A program made the position numbers and the translations under genes. Below, in pieces: positions 21,236-34,116 of a stretch of 64,000 bases of DNA. The number at the start of each line of letters is the position of its first letter. Position 1 is the stretch's first letter. Source of the DNA: Nyssa sinensis (taxonomy: Eukaryota; Streptophyta; Magnoliopsida; Cornales; Nyssaceae); the NCBI GenBank assembly GCA_008638375.1, contig CM018051.1, forward strand, positions 9,345,387 to 9,409,386, given 5' to 3'. A model generated the notes under the pieces. It did not search any database. It was not told where the DNA came from and saw nothing but the letters and a program-made list of their open reading frames with translations.

Positions 21236-21555
21236 TGACTGTGCGCATGGCTATAAGTTTAACATGAGTTTATTTTCCTTGGTAGGAAAAATCAATACAA
21301 TGATAGCAATAAAGCAGCACATGCCCAGGCTTTCCTCAAATTTGGAATATAGGTTGTTGTTGATCAAAGTGAAAATGTTTGGTCTAAGAATGAAAATTTC
21401 TTGAGTTGTTATTATAATTTCCACGTCCACCACAACCTTTGATGTTTGGAAACTTTCCATGCCCTCGATGGAACAAAATTGTGATAAGTGAATTGTGAAG
21501 TACCAGAAGCATTCTTGTAATTGATAGATGGAACAACTGTCATGGGCATGAGATG

Positions 21556-22231
21556 CTAGTTTTTTCTGATTTCCCAAAAAGTTCTTAAGTGATTATTCTC
21601 ATAATGTAACAAGACATGGAGATCATCTAATGAAACTAGTTCAATGCATGGTAATCCTTTAAGTGCAATGTGAAGGAGTTCCTCATCATTTATGTGAATT
21701 GATACTACAGCAAGACTATCGTGAGCTTCCTTAATTTGTTGAAGATAAGTACTAGTAGAATCATTTTCCTTTTTCATGTTGTGAAGCTCTATTTTCAAAT
21801 TCAACACATTTTTTATTGAGATTGATGTAAATCGTCGCTCAACCGTCTCCCAAACACCTTGTGCAGTTTCTTGTCCAACCATCAAAAATAATGTCGAACA
21901 TGATAACATTGAGTTAATCAATGTAAGAAGCACCTGATCTCTTGAGAACCTCTACTGAAAAGCAGGATTTTCATAAGTGGTTAGGTTTTCATTACTGTCT
22001 TGTAAAAATTGACGAGGACATTGCTAAGATTGATCTACGAATATATGGTTGCAAGATAGATGTAATCTAATATTTCCACAAAATATAGATTTAATGATCC
22101 AATTTCATAGATATGAGACTTGAAATGTTTTTATAAAAGAGTGATTTGGGTTTGTTGTGAGAAATTTTTAGATGATTTTAATATTGAACTTGAATTTTTC
22201 TAAACTCAAGAAAATGTAGAAGATGTCGCCA
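21556..22231 (-). pseudogene. Copia gag relic (UBN2-type)
   Basis: The longest open piece (21556-21933) reads VWETVERRFTSISIKNVLN...ELLHIALKGLP, typical of copia gag. Upstream the frame starts MATSSTFS and meets a stop after eight codons. Downstream a zinc-knuckle region is visible only across frameshifts (21250-21577). Confidence 0.75.
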
Positions 22232-22259
22232 TTATTAAATCTCTAGGGCTCTAATACCA

Positions 22260-22572
22260 TGAAAATTATTGTAAAAGATATTAACAGAGTACTATAGCAG
22301 AACATTTGTAAAAGAACAGAGAGAAGAAGAATGAGAGAAAGATAGAGAGAGCAAGTGAAAGAACTGAACTGAGGAAATCATCTCTTATCACTTATGACTT
22401 GTACATAAGCTATTTATCCACTAACCTTATCTTCTTTGATAACTTACAATAAACCAATTAGCAACTACTCTTAACTAAATTGTCCATGTGGCTAGATATA
22501 ACTAAAATCTATTACACAATTGTTATTCAACTAGAAATCTATTAACACGGTCAAATAACTGCGTCTATAACA
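22260..22572 (-). repeat. 5' LTR of the copia relic
   Basis: 313 bp starting TG and ending CA on the sense (minus) strand, immediately followed by the primer site at 22247-22259. No second copy exists in the window. Confidence 0.75.
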
Positions 22573-23185
22573 CATGGGAGATGTCGGTTAATAAAGATTG
22601 AAAAATAAAATTGGGATTGAGTGGATTAGATGTTGTTTTTGAAGATATATATTATAGAATTTGGAAAAAGAAAATTCATTTTGGATAGGATCTCTTTTCT
22701 TTATGGATAAAATGGTCTTATATGGAGAAAGAGATTTAAATTTTATAATTTTTCATCAAGTTAGGAAGACTCATTGGTTGCAAAGAATTCCTAAAAAATA
22801 TATATATTTTTAATTTTATCATCACTAATTTTGTTAATTATGAAAATTTTCTTTTAGGTTTGAAAAAAAGATATATTTTCAGTTCACATTTGTAATTTTA
22901 GTTGTAATAAGAAATAACAAATTAACAACAAATAAACATGGATGAGGTTTGATTCCGAATGGAAAATACTAATTCATTAAATGAATTCAAGACAAGTCAT
23001 ATTTTTAAATTAAAAAATAAAAAATTCAAGAAAGTTGGATTAAAGGGTTTTAATTGAAGCTTTAACCTAAAGCTTTGTATTATATCTATATATATATATA
23101 TATATATTTGTACTAATTCATTTTTAATAATCACATAACCTCAAAATATACTGCAACATTTTAGAGAGAGAGAGAGAACTAACCT
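22573..23185. other. AT-rich intergenic stretch
   Basis: No gene is visible. It contains a (TA)n run near 23085-23107 and a (GA)n run at about 23163-23177. Confidence 0.6.
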
Positions 23186-23189
23186 TCAA

Positions 23190-26100
23190 GCGTCTTCTTC
23201 ATTTAAGGCTTCCTCTATTGAAGGACTCGATGCCAAGCTATTCTTTATTTCCAGCTTCTGGAGACTAAATGAACCAAGGAAATTGTTGATTCTATTGAGT
23301 AATAGTTTATTACTAATTGAATGAATTGTTTTACTAACAGAATGCACAATTTCCTTATCTTTTCAAATTTTAAGGAGGAGGAAAAAGAGAAAATAATTAA
23401 AGGAAATGAAGTTTGCCCTTATCATAAAAAATAGTGTAGAATTATGATGTACCTTTTCTGAGAGAGATGTTGTATGGTACTATTAAGATCGCCATTCCAT
23501 ACCCTGCTTCCCACATAATAATCTGTACGTAGTCGGGTAAGCTTTGGTGCACTAAGCTGTCCAGAACAAAAAGTCCTCATTTTGGGGCATTCATTAACGA
23601 CCACGTAGTCCAGTGATGGGAATTCAAAATAATAGTTCCCATAGCAGAATATCGAGAGGTTTTCTAAATCTTCAAGGTGTAGAGCAGTTAATTTAGGGAA
23701 AACAATTTTATCAATCATTTCTTCTCCTTGATTTGTGACTATCTCTTCCAACATTTTGCAATTGGATTATATGAAGTTGACATTCAACAGTTTGTCACAC
23801 CTGAACACTGTAATCTCCTTAATTTGCCAAAATATGCATATGGAAGTTGACCGTGCCATACCACATCCAAGTTCATCGTGCCTGATAGGTCTAACGATTC
23901 CCAGCTAGGGAATGCTACCTGCAAACAAAAGGAATCAGATGACTGCATAGTCTAGTTTCAAACTATTAGTTTAACCAAAAATTTTTTTTCTCCATTTGGT
24001 ATAGGTGTTCTGCCACTAGTTGATAATAGTTGCAACTTGGAAGAACACAACAATGTAAATATGGAAAAGTTGTAACATGTGCTTATAAAATGTTTAACAA
24101 TCAATATGCACCTTGTTCCAACACAAGACTTTACATTTTTCCCCTCAAGTTTCTAATTGTTTAGACTAGAACTTAACTCAATGTTATTGAACTTGTGCTT
24201 TGTTCACCTCATACTCATGGATTATTCATTTTTTCTCTAAATAATTTTTTGGGTAGTTATTTTTCAGAAAATAATAAAAAAGAAGATAATTGCAATGTTA
24301 GATACCTTTTCGTTGAAGAAATGTTTTGGAGTCGGTATATGAAAGTTGTTCTCTTACTGTTTCTCACTTTTTCTGACATTAATCGTCTTCACCTTCTGGA
24401 CACATAGATATTCCAAGTGGGAATGCCTTCAACTTGGGACAGTTCAACACATGCAATTCTTTCAAGGAATTCCATTTAAAAGTATAGGACCCGGAAATGA
24501 AACGTTCAAGGTTTTTTAGATCTTTGAGAATGATATAGTTTAATTCGGGGAACAAGATCACTTCCCTTGCCTCTTCTTCTTCTTTTTCTGTTTCAATAAC
24601 TTCTTCCATCATCTCGCACATTTCCAGCCTTAGATATTGTAGTGTCACAAGCAATTTGGCCGTAGAAATTGAGAGCAGATTTCTCAAGTTGTCACAATTC
24701 ACCACTTCTAGTGATCTTAGGTTTTGTAAGCCATGAATTCCTTTGGGAACCATCCTCCATACATGTGTTAATTTAGGTAGATCCTTTAAAGTCAATGATC
24801 GTTGTTGACCCAATGCAATTTCTGCATGCTCCTGGTTAACTTTTAGGCCCTTGAAGTCAAACACTACTTCCAGTGTACGACAATTGCTTACTTCAAGTTT
24901 TTCTAGATTGTTGAACATTTTTATTTGATCAGATGAAGCAATGTTTATCAACTTTTCACAGTTGTCTACCTCCAAGATTCTTAATTTATGAAACGAATCG
25001 GTTTGCATTTGCTCATTATCCACTATTTGTACCAAATTGTTCAATCCACGTACGCCCAATATCTCCATGCTAGGCAATATAACCTGCCAAAGCCATTTCA
25101 GTTGTGTTAATAACATATTTGAGTAAATTCATATAAAACAAGTTTAATTAGAGGAATACTGATTAAACTCATTTATTTAATTGTGATGTGAATAAAAATA
25201 AAAATTAAAGTGAAAAAATCTGTGTACTCTTAGATATTGCCAAGGGCGGAGCGAGGAAAAATATTTAGGAGGGGGGGGGCTAAAATTCTTTTTGGGAGAT
25301 TCTTTTTCTCAAATGGAAAAATTTTACATGCAAAAGTTTTTTTTTCTAAAAACTTTATTAAAAAGGAAGATGATAGGGGAAAATTTGTTCTCAAATTAGA
25401 AAAATTTTAAATGAACAAAATTTTTTTCTCAAAAGAAAAATGAAAAGGGAAATTTTTCTCAAAGTGGAGACAGAGAGAAAATTTTAGGAGGAGAAATAAT
25501 AATTTTGTATTTTTATTCTTATATTTTCTTATCTAGCAAACAATGAGAAATATTTAACAAGAAAACATGAAAATCCATCAAATAAATGGCAATAGAATTT
25601 TTCTTAGAAACAAAACAAAGATTAAAATTAAAAAAAATCTCTTAGCATCCAAACAAAGGTTAAAGGATAGAATTTCTAAAAAAACATCAAAACACATCAA
25701 ATTTAATGGTTAAAATTTAGGTATAAGATAGTTAATGGGCTAGGTATAAATTTTGGGATGAGAAAAGGGCGATATTATGGAATTAAAATTGAAATTTTTG
25801 GGTGGGCTAAAATTTTGTATTAAGAAATGATAGATATAATGGGTAAAGATTAGACTGGACAAAATTTTGGAACGGCTAGTTTAAAAATAGCCAAAATTTT
25901 ATATGTATAAATTTTTTGAGGGTAAATTATATTGACCTCTCTTGATGTTTCTGACAATTATACTGACTTCTTCATAAGTTTCGAAAATTATACCGACCTC
26001 TCCCACTTTACCTGACAATATACAAATGCTTGCCTACAATCAAAACTTTTAATCAAAATGACAAAGTTTTTTCTTTTCATTTGGTATAGGTGCTCTGCCA

Positions 26101-29100
26101 CTAGCTGATAATAGTTGCAACTTGGAAGAACACAACAATGTAAATATGGAAAAGTTGTAACATGTGCTTGTAAAATGTTTAACAATCAATATGCACCTTG
26201 TTCCAACCCAAGACTCTACATTTTCCCCCTCAAGTTTCTAATTGTTTAGACTAGAATTTAACTCAATGTTATTAAACTTGTGCTTTGTTCACCTCATACT
26301 CATGGATTATTCATTGTTTCTCTAAATAATTTTTTGGGTAGTTATTTTTCAGAAAATAATAAAAAATGAAGATAATTGCAATGTTAGATACCTTTTCGTT
26401 GAAGAAATGTTTTGGAGTCGGTATATGAAAGTTGTTCTCTTGCTGTTTCTCACTTTTTCTGTCATCAATTGTCTTCACCTTCTGGACACTTTGAGATTCC
26501 AAGTGGAATGCCTTCAACTTGGGACAGTCCAACACATACAATATTTTCAAGGAATTCCAATTAGAAGTATAGGACCCAAAAACAAATCTCTCAAGGTTTT
26601 TTAGATCTTTGAGAGTGATACTATTTAATTCGGGGAACAAGATCATTTCCTTTGCCTCTTCTTCTTTTTTTTCTGTTTCAATAACTTCTTCCATCATCTC
26701 GCACCTTTCCAGCTTTAGTTCTTGTAGTTTCACAAGCAATTTGGCCGTAGAAATTGAGAGCAGATATCTCAAGTTGTCACACTTCACCACTTCTAGTGAT
26801 CTTAGGTTTTGTAAGCCATGAATTCCTTTGGGAACCATCCTCCATACATGTGTTAATTTAGGTAGATCCTTTAAAGCCAATGATCGTTGCTGACCCAATG
26901 CTACTTCTGCATGTTCTTGGTTAACTTTTAGGCCCTGGAAGTCAAATACTACTTCCAATGTACGACAATTCCTTACTTCGAGATTTTCTAGATTGTTGAA
27001 CATTTTTATTTGATCAGATGAAGCAATGTTTATCAACTCTTCACAGTTGTCTACCTCCAAGATTCTTAATTTATGAAACGAATCGGTTTGCATTTGCTCA
27101 TTATCCACTATTTGTACCAAGTTGTTCAATCCACTTAAGTACAATCTTTCCATGCCACGCAATATAGCCTGCCAAAACCATTCCAGTTGTGTTAATAACA
27201 TATTTGAGTAACTTAATATAAAACAAATTTAATTAGAGGAATATTGATTAAACTCATTTATTTAATTGCGATGTGAATAAAAATAAAAATTAAAGTGAAA
27301 AAATCTGTTACTAATATAAAACAAATTTAATTAGAGGAATATTGATTAAACTCATTTATTTAATTGTGATGTGAATAAAAATAAAAATTAAAGTGAAAAA
27401 ATCTATGTACTCTTAGATATTGCCAAGGGCGGAGCAAGGAAAAATATTTAGGAGGGGAGGCTAAAATTCTTTTTCTCAAATGGAAAAATTTTACATGCAA
27501 AAAGTTTTTTTTTCTAAAAAGATTTGTTAAAAAGGAAGATGATAGGGGATAATTTGTTCTCAAATTAGAAAAATTTTAAATGAACAAAATTTTTTTCTCA
27601 AAAAGAAAAATGATAAGGGGGAAATTTTTCTCAAAGTGGAGATGACAGGGAGAAAATTTTAGGAGGAGAAATAACAATTTTGTATTTTTATTCTTATATT
27701 TTCTTATCTACCAAACAATGAGAAATATTTAGCAAGAAAACATGAAAATCCGTCAAATAAATGGCAATAGAATTTTTCTTAGCAACAAAACAAAGCTTAA
27801 AAGAAAAAAAAAATCTCTTAGCATCCAAACAAAGGTTAAAGGATAGAATTTCTAAGAAAACATCAAAACACATCAAATTTAATGGTTAAAATTTAGGTAT
27901 AAGATAGTTAATGGGCTAAGTATAAATTTTAGGATGAGAAATGAAAGACATTATGGAATTAAATAGAAATTTTTGGGTGGGCTAAAATTTTAGATTAAGA
28001 AATGATAGATATAATGGGTAATGATTAAACTGGGCAAAATTTTGGAAGGGCTAGTTTAAAAATGGCCAAAATTTACATGTATAAATGTTTTTGGAGTAAA
28101 TTATATAGACCTCTCCTGAGGTTTCTGACAATTATACTGACTTCTTTAGAAGTTTCTGAAATCACACTGACCTTCCCTACTTTACTTAAAAATATACAAA
28201 TACTTCCCTACAATTAAAATTTTTAATCAAAATGACAAAACTGTCTATTTTATTTTTTGCATTTTTTAATTTTGACCAAGTGTTTTTTCAACTTTTTAAA
28301 AAGATTTTTTTTATTTTATACAAAAACAAATTAAAGGTAAAACAACTTATTTAAGGTTTTAATCAATATTTATTTGAAAAATGAAAAAAATAAAAATAAA
28401 AAGGTCAAAATTTAAAATTTAGAAAAAAAACATAAAGGGGTAGTTTTATCATTTTGAAAAAACAAATTAACCAGAGAGCAGTATTTGTATATTGTCAGGT
28501 AAAGTAGAGAAAGTCATTGTAATTTCAAAAACCTCAAAAGAGGTTAGTGTACCTTAAAAAAAAGTGAGTGTAATTTACACTATTTTTTTTTCAAATTTTG
28601 GTGTGGGGATATAACCCACATACATACACTTCCACTCTAGATGTTGCATTCGTCCATGACACGAGACATGATCAGAAGGGAAATAACCTCTTAATTTATC
28701 AATTATAAATCTTTGTTTCAAGAAGTTAACTTGGGAGTTTTTAACAACTAGGCATATAGGTTAACTAATAAAAATCACATATACACAAAACAAAGATTTA
28801 TGATATAAAAAACCCTTCAGAATGGAAGTAATCTCCTAATTTAACAATTAAGTATTTGATCATCTAACAACCTAGAAAACAAAAAAACAAAAAAGAAAAA
28901 AAGAAAAGCAAGACACTAATCGAGTACCAAAAGAAAAGTTTCAAAGTCTAATTCCCAATTTTTTTTTTTAAATCCTACTTGATAATTTAAGCAATAGCTT
29001 AATATACACCTTGAAAAAAGTTATTTCTAGAGTACCTAAATCCATTTCCTTGTTAGACAAACATTATAAAGTTATAAAATATTCCTTTTGTGAGGAAATT

Positions 29101-32100
29101 TGTACTTGAGTTTATATAAAAATTCTCCTTCAAGTATTGTACTGACAATTCATTTCAAAAGTCTTGAGTTTGTAATTGTTAGATTAAGTTGAGTCTAGTG
29201 CTAGTCATCCAATCTATGAAGAGACTTAAGAGTGATAGATTGAATTATTACATGTTATTTTTGAAGATGAAGTCTTTTATATAATAACATGAATATTTTA
29301 GATTTATTCTACCAAGAAAGATATAAGCACACACAACATGTATTGCATACATAAAATGAATGTGTGTTTAATCTTTCATTTATAGTTTTCATAGGGTATT
29401 GCATTTGATGTTTCACATATCCTAGGCATTTTTTTGGTATTGACTATAGTTAGAAAGACCTTAAATTGTGTTTAAGAAGTGAACCTTGGGTTCTAAATTT
29501 ATTTTCAAATCATTTAGGGACAAATTATGAAAAATAGAACCTAACTCGTTCAAACGAAACAACTCATTTAAATGCAAATTAGTTCAATCCGAATGCGAGT
29601 TGTAAATTTAATAATATGATTGGTTGTTCAATCCAAATTCGTGTAGGTTTTAACTTGCCTATATAAATAGTGTTGTTATCAATGTTTGAAAAAGAATCGC
29701 ATGACCAAGAGAGCCATACGTCAAAATAAAATCCTTTGAGAGATTTCTTTCTTTGTGAGTGGATTTTGAATCTATAGTCTGTTTTTCACATAGGCATTGT
29801 GTGTTCTTTGCTAATTTGCTAGAGAGTATTTTAGGACACGCCTTTAAATTACTTTACGGTCAATTTCACACAGGTAGAGTGGATCTGTGGAGTCAGATTG
29901 TGATCGATACAAGTTATTGTGGTAAAAGAACACGACTAATAAAGGCACTTGATAGACGAGCAAAAAAATGAAGAGAATAGACTAGGTTGGCTAGCGGTAA
30001 CCTATATAGGTTAGTGTGGTAAGTTAGTGACCAACGTTTGTCATTTTGTGTCTCGTATCTAGATTGATTTATTAATGGATTTGTTTTGTAGCAGCAGTGA
30101 GTTTATATCCCACATGAGAGTTTTCTCACTTATATATCACGTCTCCCTTGTGTACTTTTCTTTTGTGCTTTACTTTATTATCACACAATTAATTACCGAT
30201 TAAGCACTTGAACATATTTAATTAGTTAGGAATGTTACTAATTTTCTTGATTGCTTGGTTTAACCACTTAAGATCAACGATTCATGTTTAGTTAATTAAA
30301 TGTAATTAATTAATTAAAGAAATAATTTATGTAATTCTAAGGTATAATTAATTAATATCTATTCACATAACAAAAATCTATGTTATAAAGAACATCTAAA
30401 ATAAATATTTGAGACAATATCCACCAAGAAAAAAAAAATATCAATTTGAACTTGATCTATAACAAGATTTTAAAAAATAATGAAAGTTCTAAAAAAACTC
30501 AAGATTTTTAAATAAAATAAAAAATATTAATATAATTTTAAAAATGATAATATAATTGTCATTGGAATTTATCCCAGAGAGAGAGAGAGAGAGAGATGAA
30601 GTACGTGGCCTGTATTATGTATCTTTAGGATTTTGGGTCTGTATTAGTTTTCTTGCCACGTGTTTAACAGCTGATTTGCTTCATGCATTTGGATACTTTC
30701 CTCATCAATTACTAGTATTGCGTCGACCCATCTCAAATTTGTCATTGTAATCCATTAACAGATCTTTTAGGAATTAACAAATCAAACCTGTTTAGTCTTA
30801 AATGAGATTGAATGGCATGTTCTAAGCAAAAAATCATGGCATACTTTTCTCTGGTGTTATGTTATTAAACACGTGTTTATTTTTTGTTTTAATTTTAAAA
30901 ACAATGATTTAATGATTGATTGTCATTGGAATTTTTTTTAGAACTTGATCTATACAGGCCAAGAGTTTTTTTTTACAACTTTCACATTTTTATATCCCAT
31001 GTCAAGATTTATTAAACTAAATAATGATTTAATGTTTTAAAATTCTTGTTAAACAATTGCAATTTGAACTTCATCTAGAACAAAACTCAAAAATTCATCA
31101 GCTATTCTTATTTATTTTTTTAATTCAAAATTTATATTTTTATGGGTCAAATTAAAAATCTATATATAATGGTTCATAGGGTTATAATGATTCAGATCTT
31201 CCAACCAAATAACACTATTTAGTATTTCCCATTATAAATAAAACTAATCATGCTTATGTGAAGGCCAATTAACTATATTACAATCGAGAAACATACCTTT
31301 TGGTTGAATAACGATGGTATGGCACCAATATCCGATTTGGGGTAGAAGCTCCTTAGGTTTGGGAGGCCTGTAAGTGACAGGATGTTCAAGTTTGGGAACT
31401 CAATCTTTTCAGCACCTTTATCATCTTCTCCTCCTTCCATGGCAACAATTTCCTCCATGTCACAACCACCTATCTCTAGTTTTTGGAGTTGCACCAGGCC
31501 TTTAACTAAGGATTCTGTAAAGACACTTTTGAGTGTTTTAACCCCAATTATAGAAAGAGACCTAAGGTTTCCCAGGCATTCGGGTTGAATGGAAGCCCAC
31601 CACAAGCTTTTCATTGCAGGCAGATCCCATAGCCGCAGCCGTTGGAGTCTACTTAAGAACCCTACTGGAGGATTTCCATTGCATATCTCTTTAAGATTAT
31701 GCATATTCGTAAGATGTATTGACTCCAAGCTAACAAAGGCACTATCAGGAACCAAATCCATTGCATCAATAAGATACTCGACCTCGTCACATTTCCTAAT
31801 CGATAATTCCTTCAACTTTTCGAAACCCTCTACATCCAACTCCATGAGAACATTTTTCATGCCCTTTACTTGATCAAAAATAAGGATTTCAGTTGTCTTC
31901 AATAACACATTAACATTAGTCTCCAAAATCATACTCATTTCGAGTCCCCGGAAAGTCAAACTGTTTTGGAACTCATAAAGTGGAAAGTCGTACACTTTAT
32001 GACCCATTCTAATGCGAAATCTCATCAACCTCTGAAAGCAAAAGTCCCTTGGCAATTCCTTAGCATCTATTAAGATCTCTAAAGCTTTCAGACGAGACAA

Positions 32101-34116
32101 CGAATTTAGCTCTGTGATGCTTGCATTCTCTCTAAATTCTTCAGTCTTCCAGTTGACTCTTCCGATGTATAATTCTTCTAGTTTAGACAAGTTGGACAAT
32201 ACACCGGCTGGAATTTTAATCCCATAAATAGTATGACACCTCAAATCTAATAACTTCAGTTTACAGAGTTGTCCTATTTCACTTGGCAACTCTTCAAGAT
32301 GAGAGTCTGAAAAGCTGAGAATTTCCAATGTCGCAAGGCTTCCAATGATGGATATGTTTGTGGAAAAGTCACAAGAATGTAGACACAATGTTCGAAGGTT
32401 CATCAGGAACTCAAGCGATGGTGGCAGACGTTCAAGGCGCACATCTCTAAAGCCAATAGCAATAAGATCTTTCATCCCTCCAAAAAAATCTTCTGCTATG
32501 TTTAGAGAGCGAGATTTGGATGCTAGTTGTAGAAGCTTAAGCTTTGGACAATCTAAGCCATCAGGAAGCTCATGCATACTGTTGGACGTTAGTGAAATGG
32601 CAGTGCAAGGTTCACATCTCTCTTTTTCTGGCCACTCTTCCATATTATTATCATGTCTTACCAAATATAAATGCTCACCTTTTGATGCAATTGCTATGCC
32701 AACATCGTGTACAACATCATGCAATTTTACGAACACTTCATCACCAGCTAGCAGCAGGAAACAACTTCTGAGTTCATCGACTACTGAGTATACTCTGTTT
32801 CTTGCTTCTGCCACCGTCTCAACATCTTCAAACAACCTTAGCCCCACCACATATCGAACTAAGTCTTCAATCCAAATATTATAATCATCTGGAAATAAAC
32901 AGCAAAGCAAAAGCAATGACTTAGCTTGGGCATTTTCCAAATAATTGTAGCTCAACTCTATGCTCAAGTACACTTCTTTTTGCATTCCTCGGATATGAGT
33001 TACAGAAGACCTTCTAAGTTGTTGAAGAGCATCATTCCACGCATGCCTCCCTTTATTTTTTAGTGCCCGTCCTAGGGTTACAAGTGCAATTGGTAGACCT
33101 CCACATTCCCGCGCGACTTCTTTTGCTATGGGATGTAGATCAACAGAATGACCTGCTATCTCCTTAAAAAGATCCCATGCTTCTTCTTCGGACAGGACTT
33201 GGACTGTGAAATCCTTCTGAGTTCCCATGTCACTACACACTTGTCGGAGTCTTGAGGTCAATACAACTTTGCACCCTTTGCGGTCACCTCCTAAAGGAAT
33301 TCCCACTTCTCCCAAATCAATTCTTTCCCAAACATCATCTAGAATTACAAGGATCCGGTTACCATTTGTCAGTCTTGCACGAAGACGTCCTGCTCTTGCA
33401 AGAATATTCTGCTCACCATACTTCAAATCCAACATGTCTCCAAGTTCACCTTGAATTTTCGTCAAATCTGGATTTTGGGATACAACTGCCATCACAACCT
33501 CATCAAATAAATTCCCGGCCCGGGCTTTTTCAGCAACTTCTTTCACCATTGTTGTCTTGCCGACACCTCCCATTCCGCATATCCCAATCATGCTGATCGT
33601 ATCATCCTTCAAAGCCCTCAAGACTTCTTCCGTAATTGATATCCTGGGTTCAAGACCCTTAAAACCTCCCATGGATGTAGATGGTATCCCCACCGGAGGT
33701 CCAGGGTAGGTCACCCTATCGAACTTGCCATTGGTTTGGAGTTCAACAACCTCCATCTTCTTCTTCTTTGCTTTCCTACTGAGAGAGTAACGCGACTTCA
33801 AATTCGGACACCACCCATACAAACATCCCTTTTCAACTTCCACTTTGGCTTGGACAATTCGCTCTGCCCCTTCGCTCATCTCGTCCACACTTGTCAGCCA
33901 CAACTCAACATCAGGACCAACAATTTCTAAATTCCTTTTGCCCGCGTCGACAAGCATCTGCACCCCAAGTCTCTTATTTTTCAGCTTGTCAACTTCGCGT
34001 TTGAGACTGTCAATATTGCTGTTGTAGCAGAATATGTATCCAAACTGTCGCCCAATTGGCTCCACCAAGTTCTCTGCAATTTTTCCCAATATGGAAAAAG
34101 CAATTCCTTCAGCCAT
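23190..34116 (-). CDS. CC-NBS-LRR immune receptor (RPS2/At4g27190-like) with damaged 3' LRR exons
   Basis: Exon 1 (31297-34116, 940 codons) has a coiled coil at 1-80. Its NB-ARC has P-loop GMGGVGKTT 181-189, kinase-2 ILVILDDVW 255-263, GLPIA 340-344 and LHD 465-467 in place of MHD, followed by LRRs. It ends AAAAG|GTATGT, phase 0. The next LRR exon (26392-27168, 259 codons) is intact and phase 0. Its tandem copy (24306-25083) has one extra base, giving a stop at 24379-24381. A further LRR exon (23453-23918) meets TGA at 23784-23786. A final short exon ending LNEEDA may lie at about 23190-23260. Spliced as drawn, the protein would be about 1,433 residues. Such proteins sense pathogen effectors in the cytosol. 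Whether this allele works is open; exon 1 alone is a full NBS. Confidence 0.8.
23453..23918 (-). pseudogene. Broken distal LRR exon of the NLR
   Basis: After the acceptor TTTGCAG the frame reads VAFPSWESLDLSG and hits TGA at 23784-23786. A +1 shift near 23800 recovers KEITVFRCDKLLNV, but this frame also meets a TAA. The third part (23422-23754) is open again with FPKLTALHLEDLENL. It ends at a plausible donor AAAAG|GTACAT. This is the terminal LRR module in decay. Confidence 0.65.
23978..26063. repeat. Copy 1 of a ~2.1-kb tandem duplication carrying an LRR exon
   Basis: It matches 26064-28240 from tttggtataggtgttctgcc through the intron repeat at 25240-25900. It ends inside the left arm of the inverted-repeat MITE. 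The offset is about 2,086 bp. The exon inside (24306-25083) has one extra G near 24421 relative to copy 2. Confidence 0.9.
25240..25910. repeat. Dispersed AT-rich repeat in the NLR intron (duplicated at 27420-28080)
   Basis: It starts near gccaagggcggagc and contains ttttctcaaatggaaaa, catcaaataaatgg and cttagcatccaaac. A diverged third copy lies at about 49085-50125, so this is a dispersed transposon remnant. No coding capacity is visible. Confidence 0.65.
26064..28240. repeat. Copy 2 of the ~2.1-kb tandem duplication
   Basis: This is the upstream copy in gene order, with the intact LRR exon 26392-27168. It is longer than copy 1 mainly because a ~98-bp intron piece (27210-27307) was itself duplicated at 27311-27404. 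Only here is the MITE complete. Confidence 0.9.
27210..27404. repeat. ~98-bp tandem duplication
   Basis: Two nearly identical copies of aatataaaacaaatttaatt through agtgaaaaaatct start at about 27212 and 27313. Copy 1 of the 2.1-kb duplication has only one, so this arose after it. Confidence 0.9.
28093..28582. mobile_element. Inverted-repeat MITE, reference member
   Basis: The ends are long imperfect inverted repeats of about 140-150 bp: gtaaattatatagacctctc...caaaatgacaaaac at left and its complement (gttttatcattttg...gagtgtaatttacac) at right. The AT-rich middle includes aatcaatatttatttgaaaa. No ORF is present. Diverged or partial relatives lie at 25920-26063, 46180-46695, 50799-50893, 51170-51632 and 58399-58922. 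Confidence 0.75.
28583..31270. other. Rest of the 4.1-kb NLR intron 1
   Basis: AT-rich and noncoding. The part around 29680-30130 has less A+T and reads like an old LTR or transcribed relic (for example gcggtaacctatataggtta), but I could not assign it. A GA run lies at about 30577-30595. No LRR exon was recognised here. Confidence 0.5.

Larger units (their letters stand above)
19980..22572 (-). mobile_element. Decayed, 3'-truncated Ty1/copia retrotransposon
   Basis: From the right: an LTR at 22260-22572 (minus strand TGTTATAGACGC...AATAATTTTCA), a primer site TGGTATTAGAGCC complementary to initiator-Met tRNA, gag remains, a protease region (~21090-21230), a pre-integrase finger region (~20420-20560) and an integrase piece (~19987-20208). 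Reverse transcriptase, RNase H and the second LTR are missing. Every domain is split by stops or frameshifts, so it cannot move. Confidence 0.85.

Noticed and set aside
31382..34027. Several plus-strand ORFs of 60-180 codons over the NLR exon 1
   Set aside because: They are antisense shadows of a conserved NBS-LRR frame.
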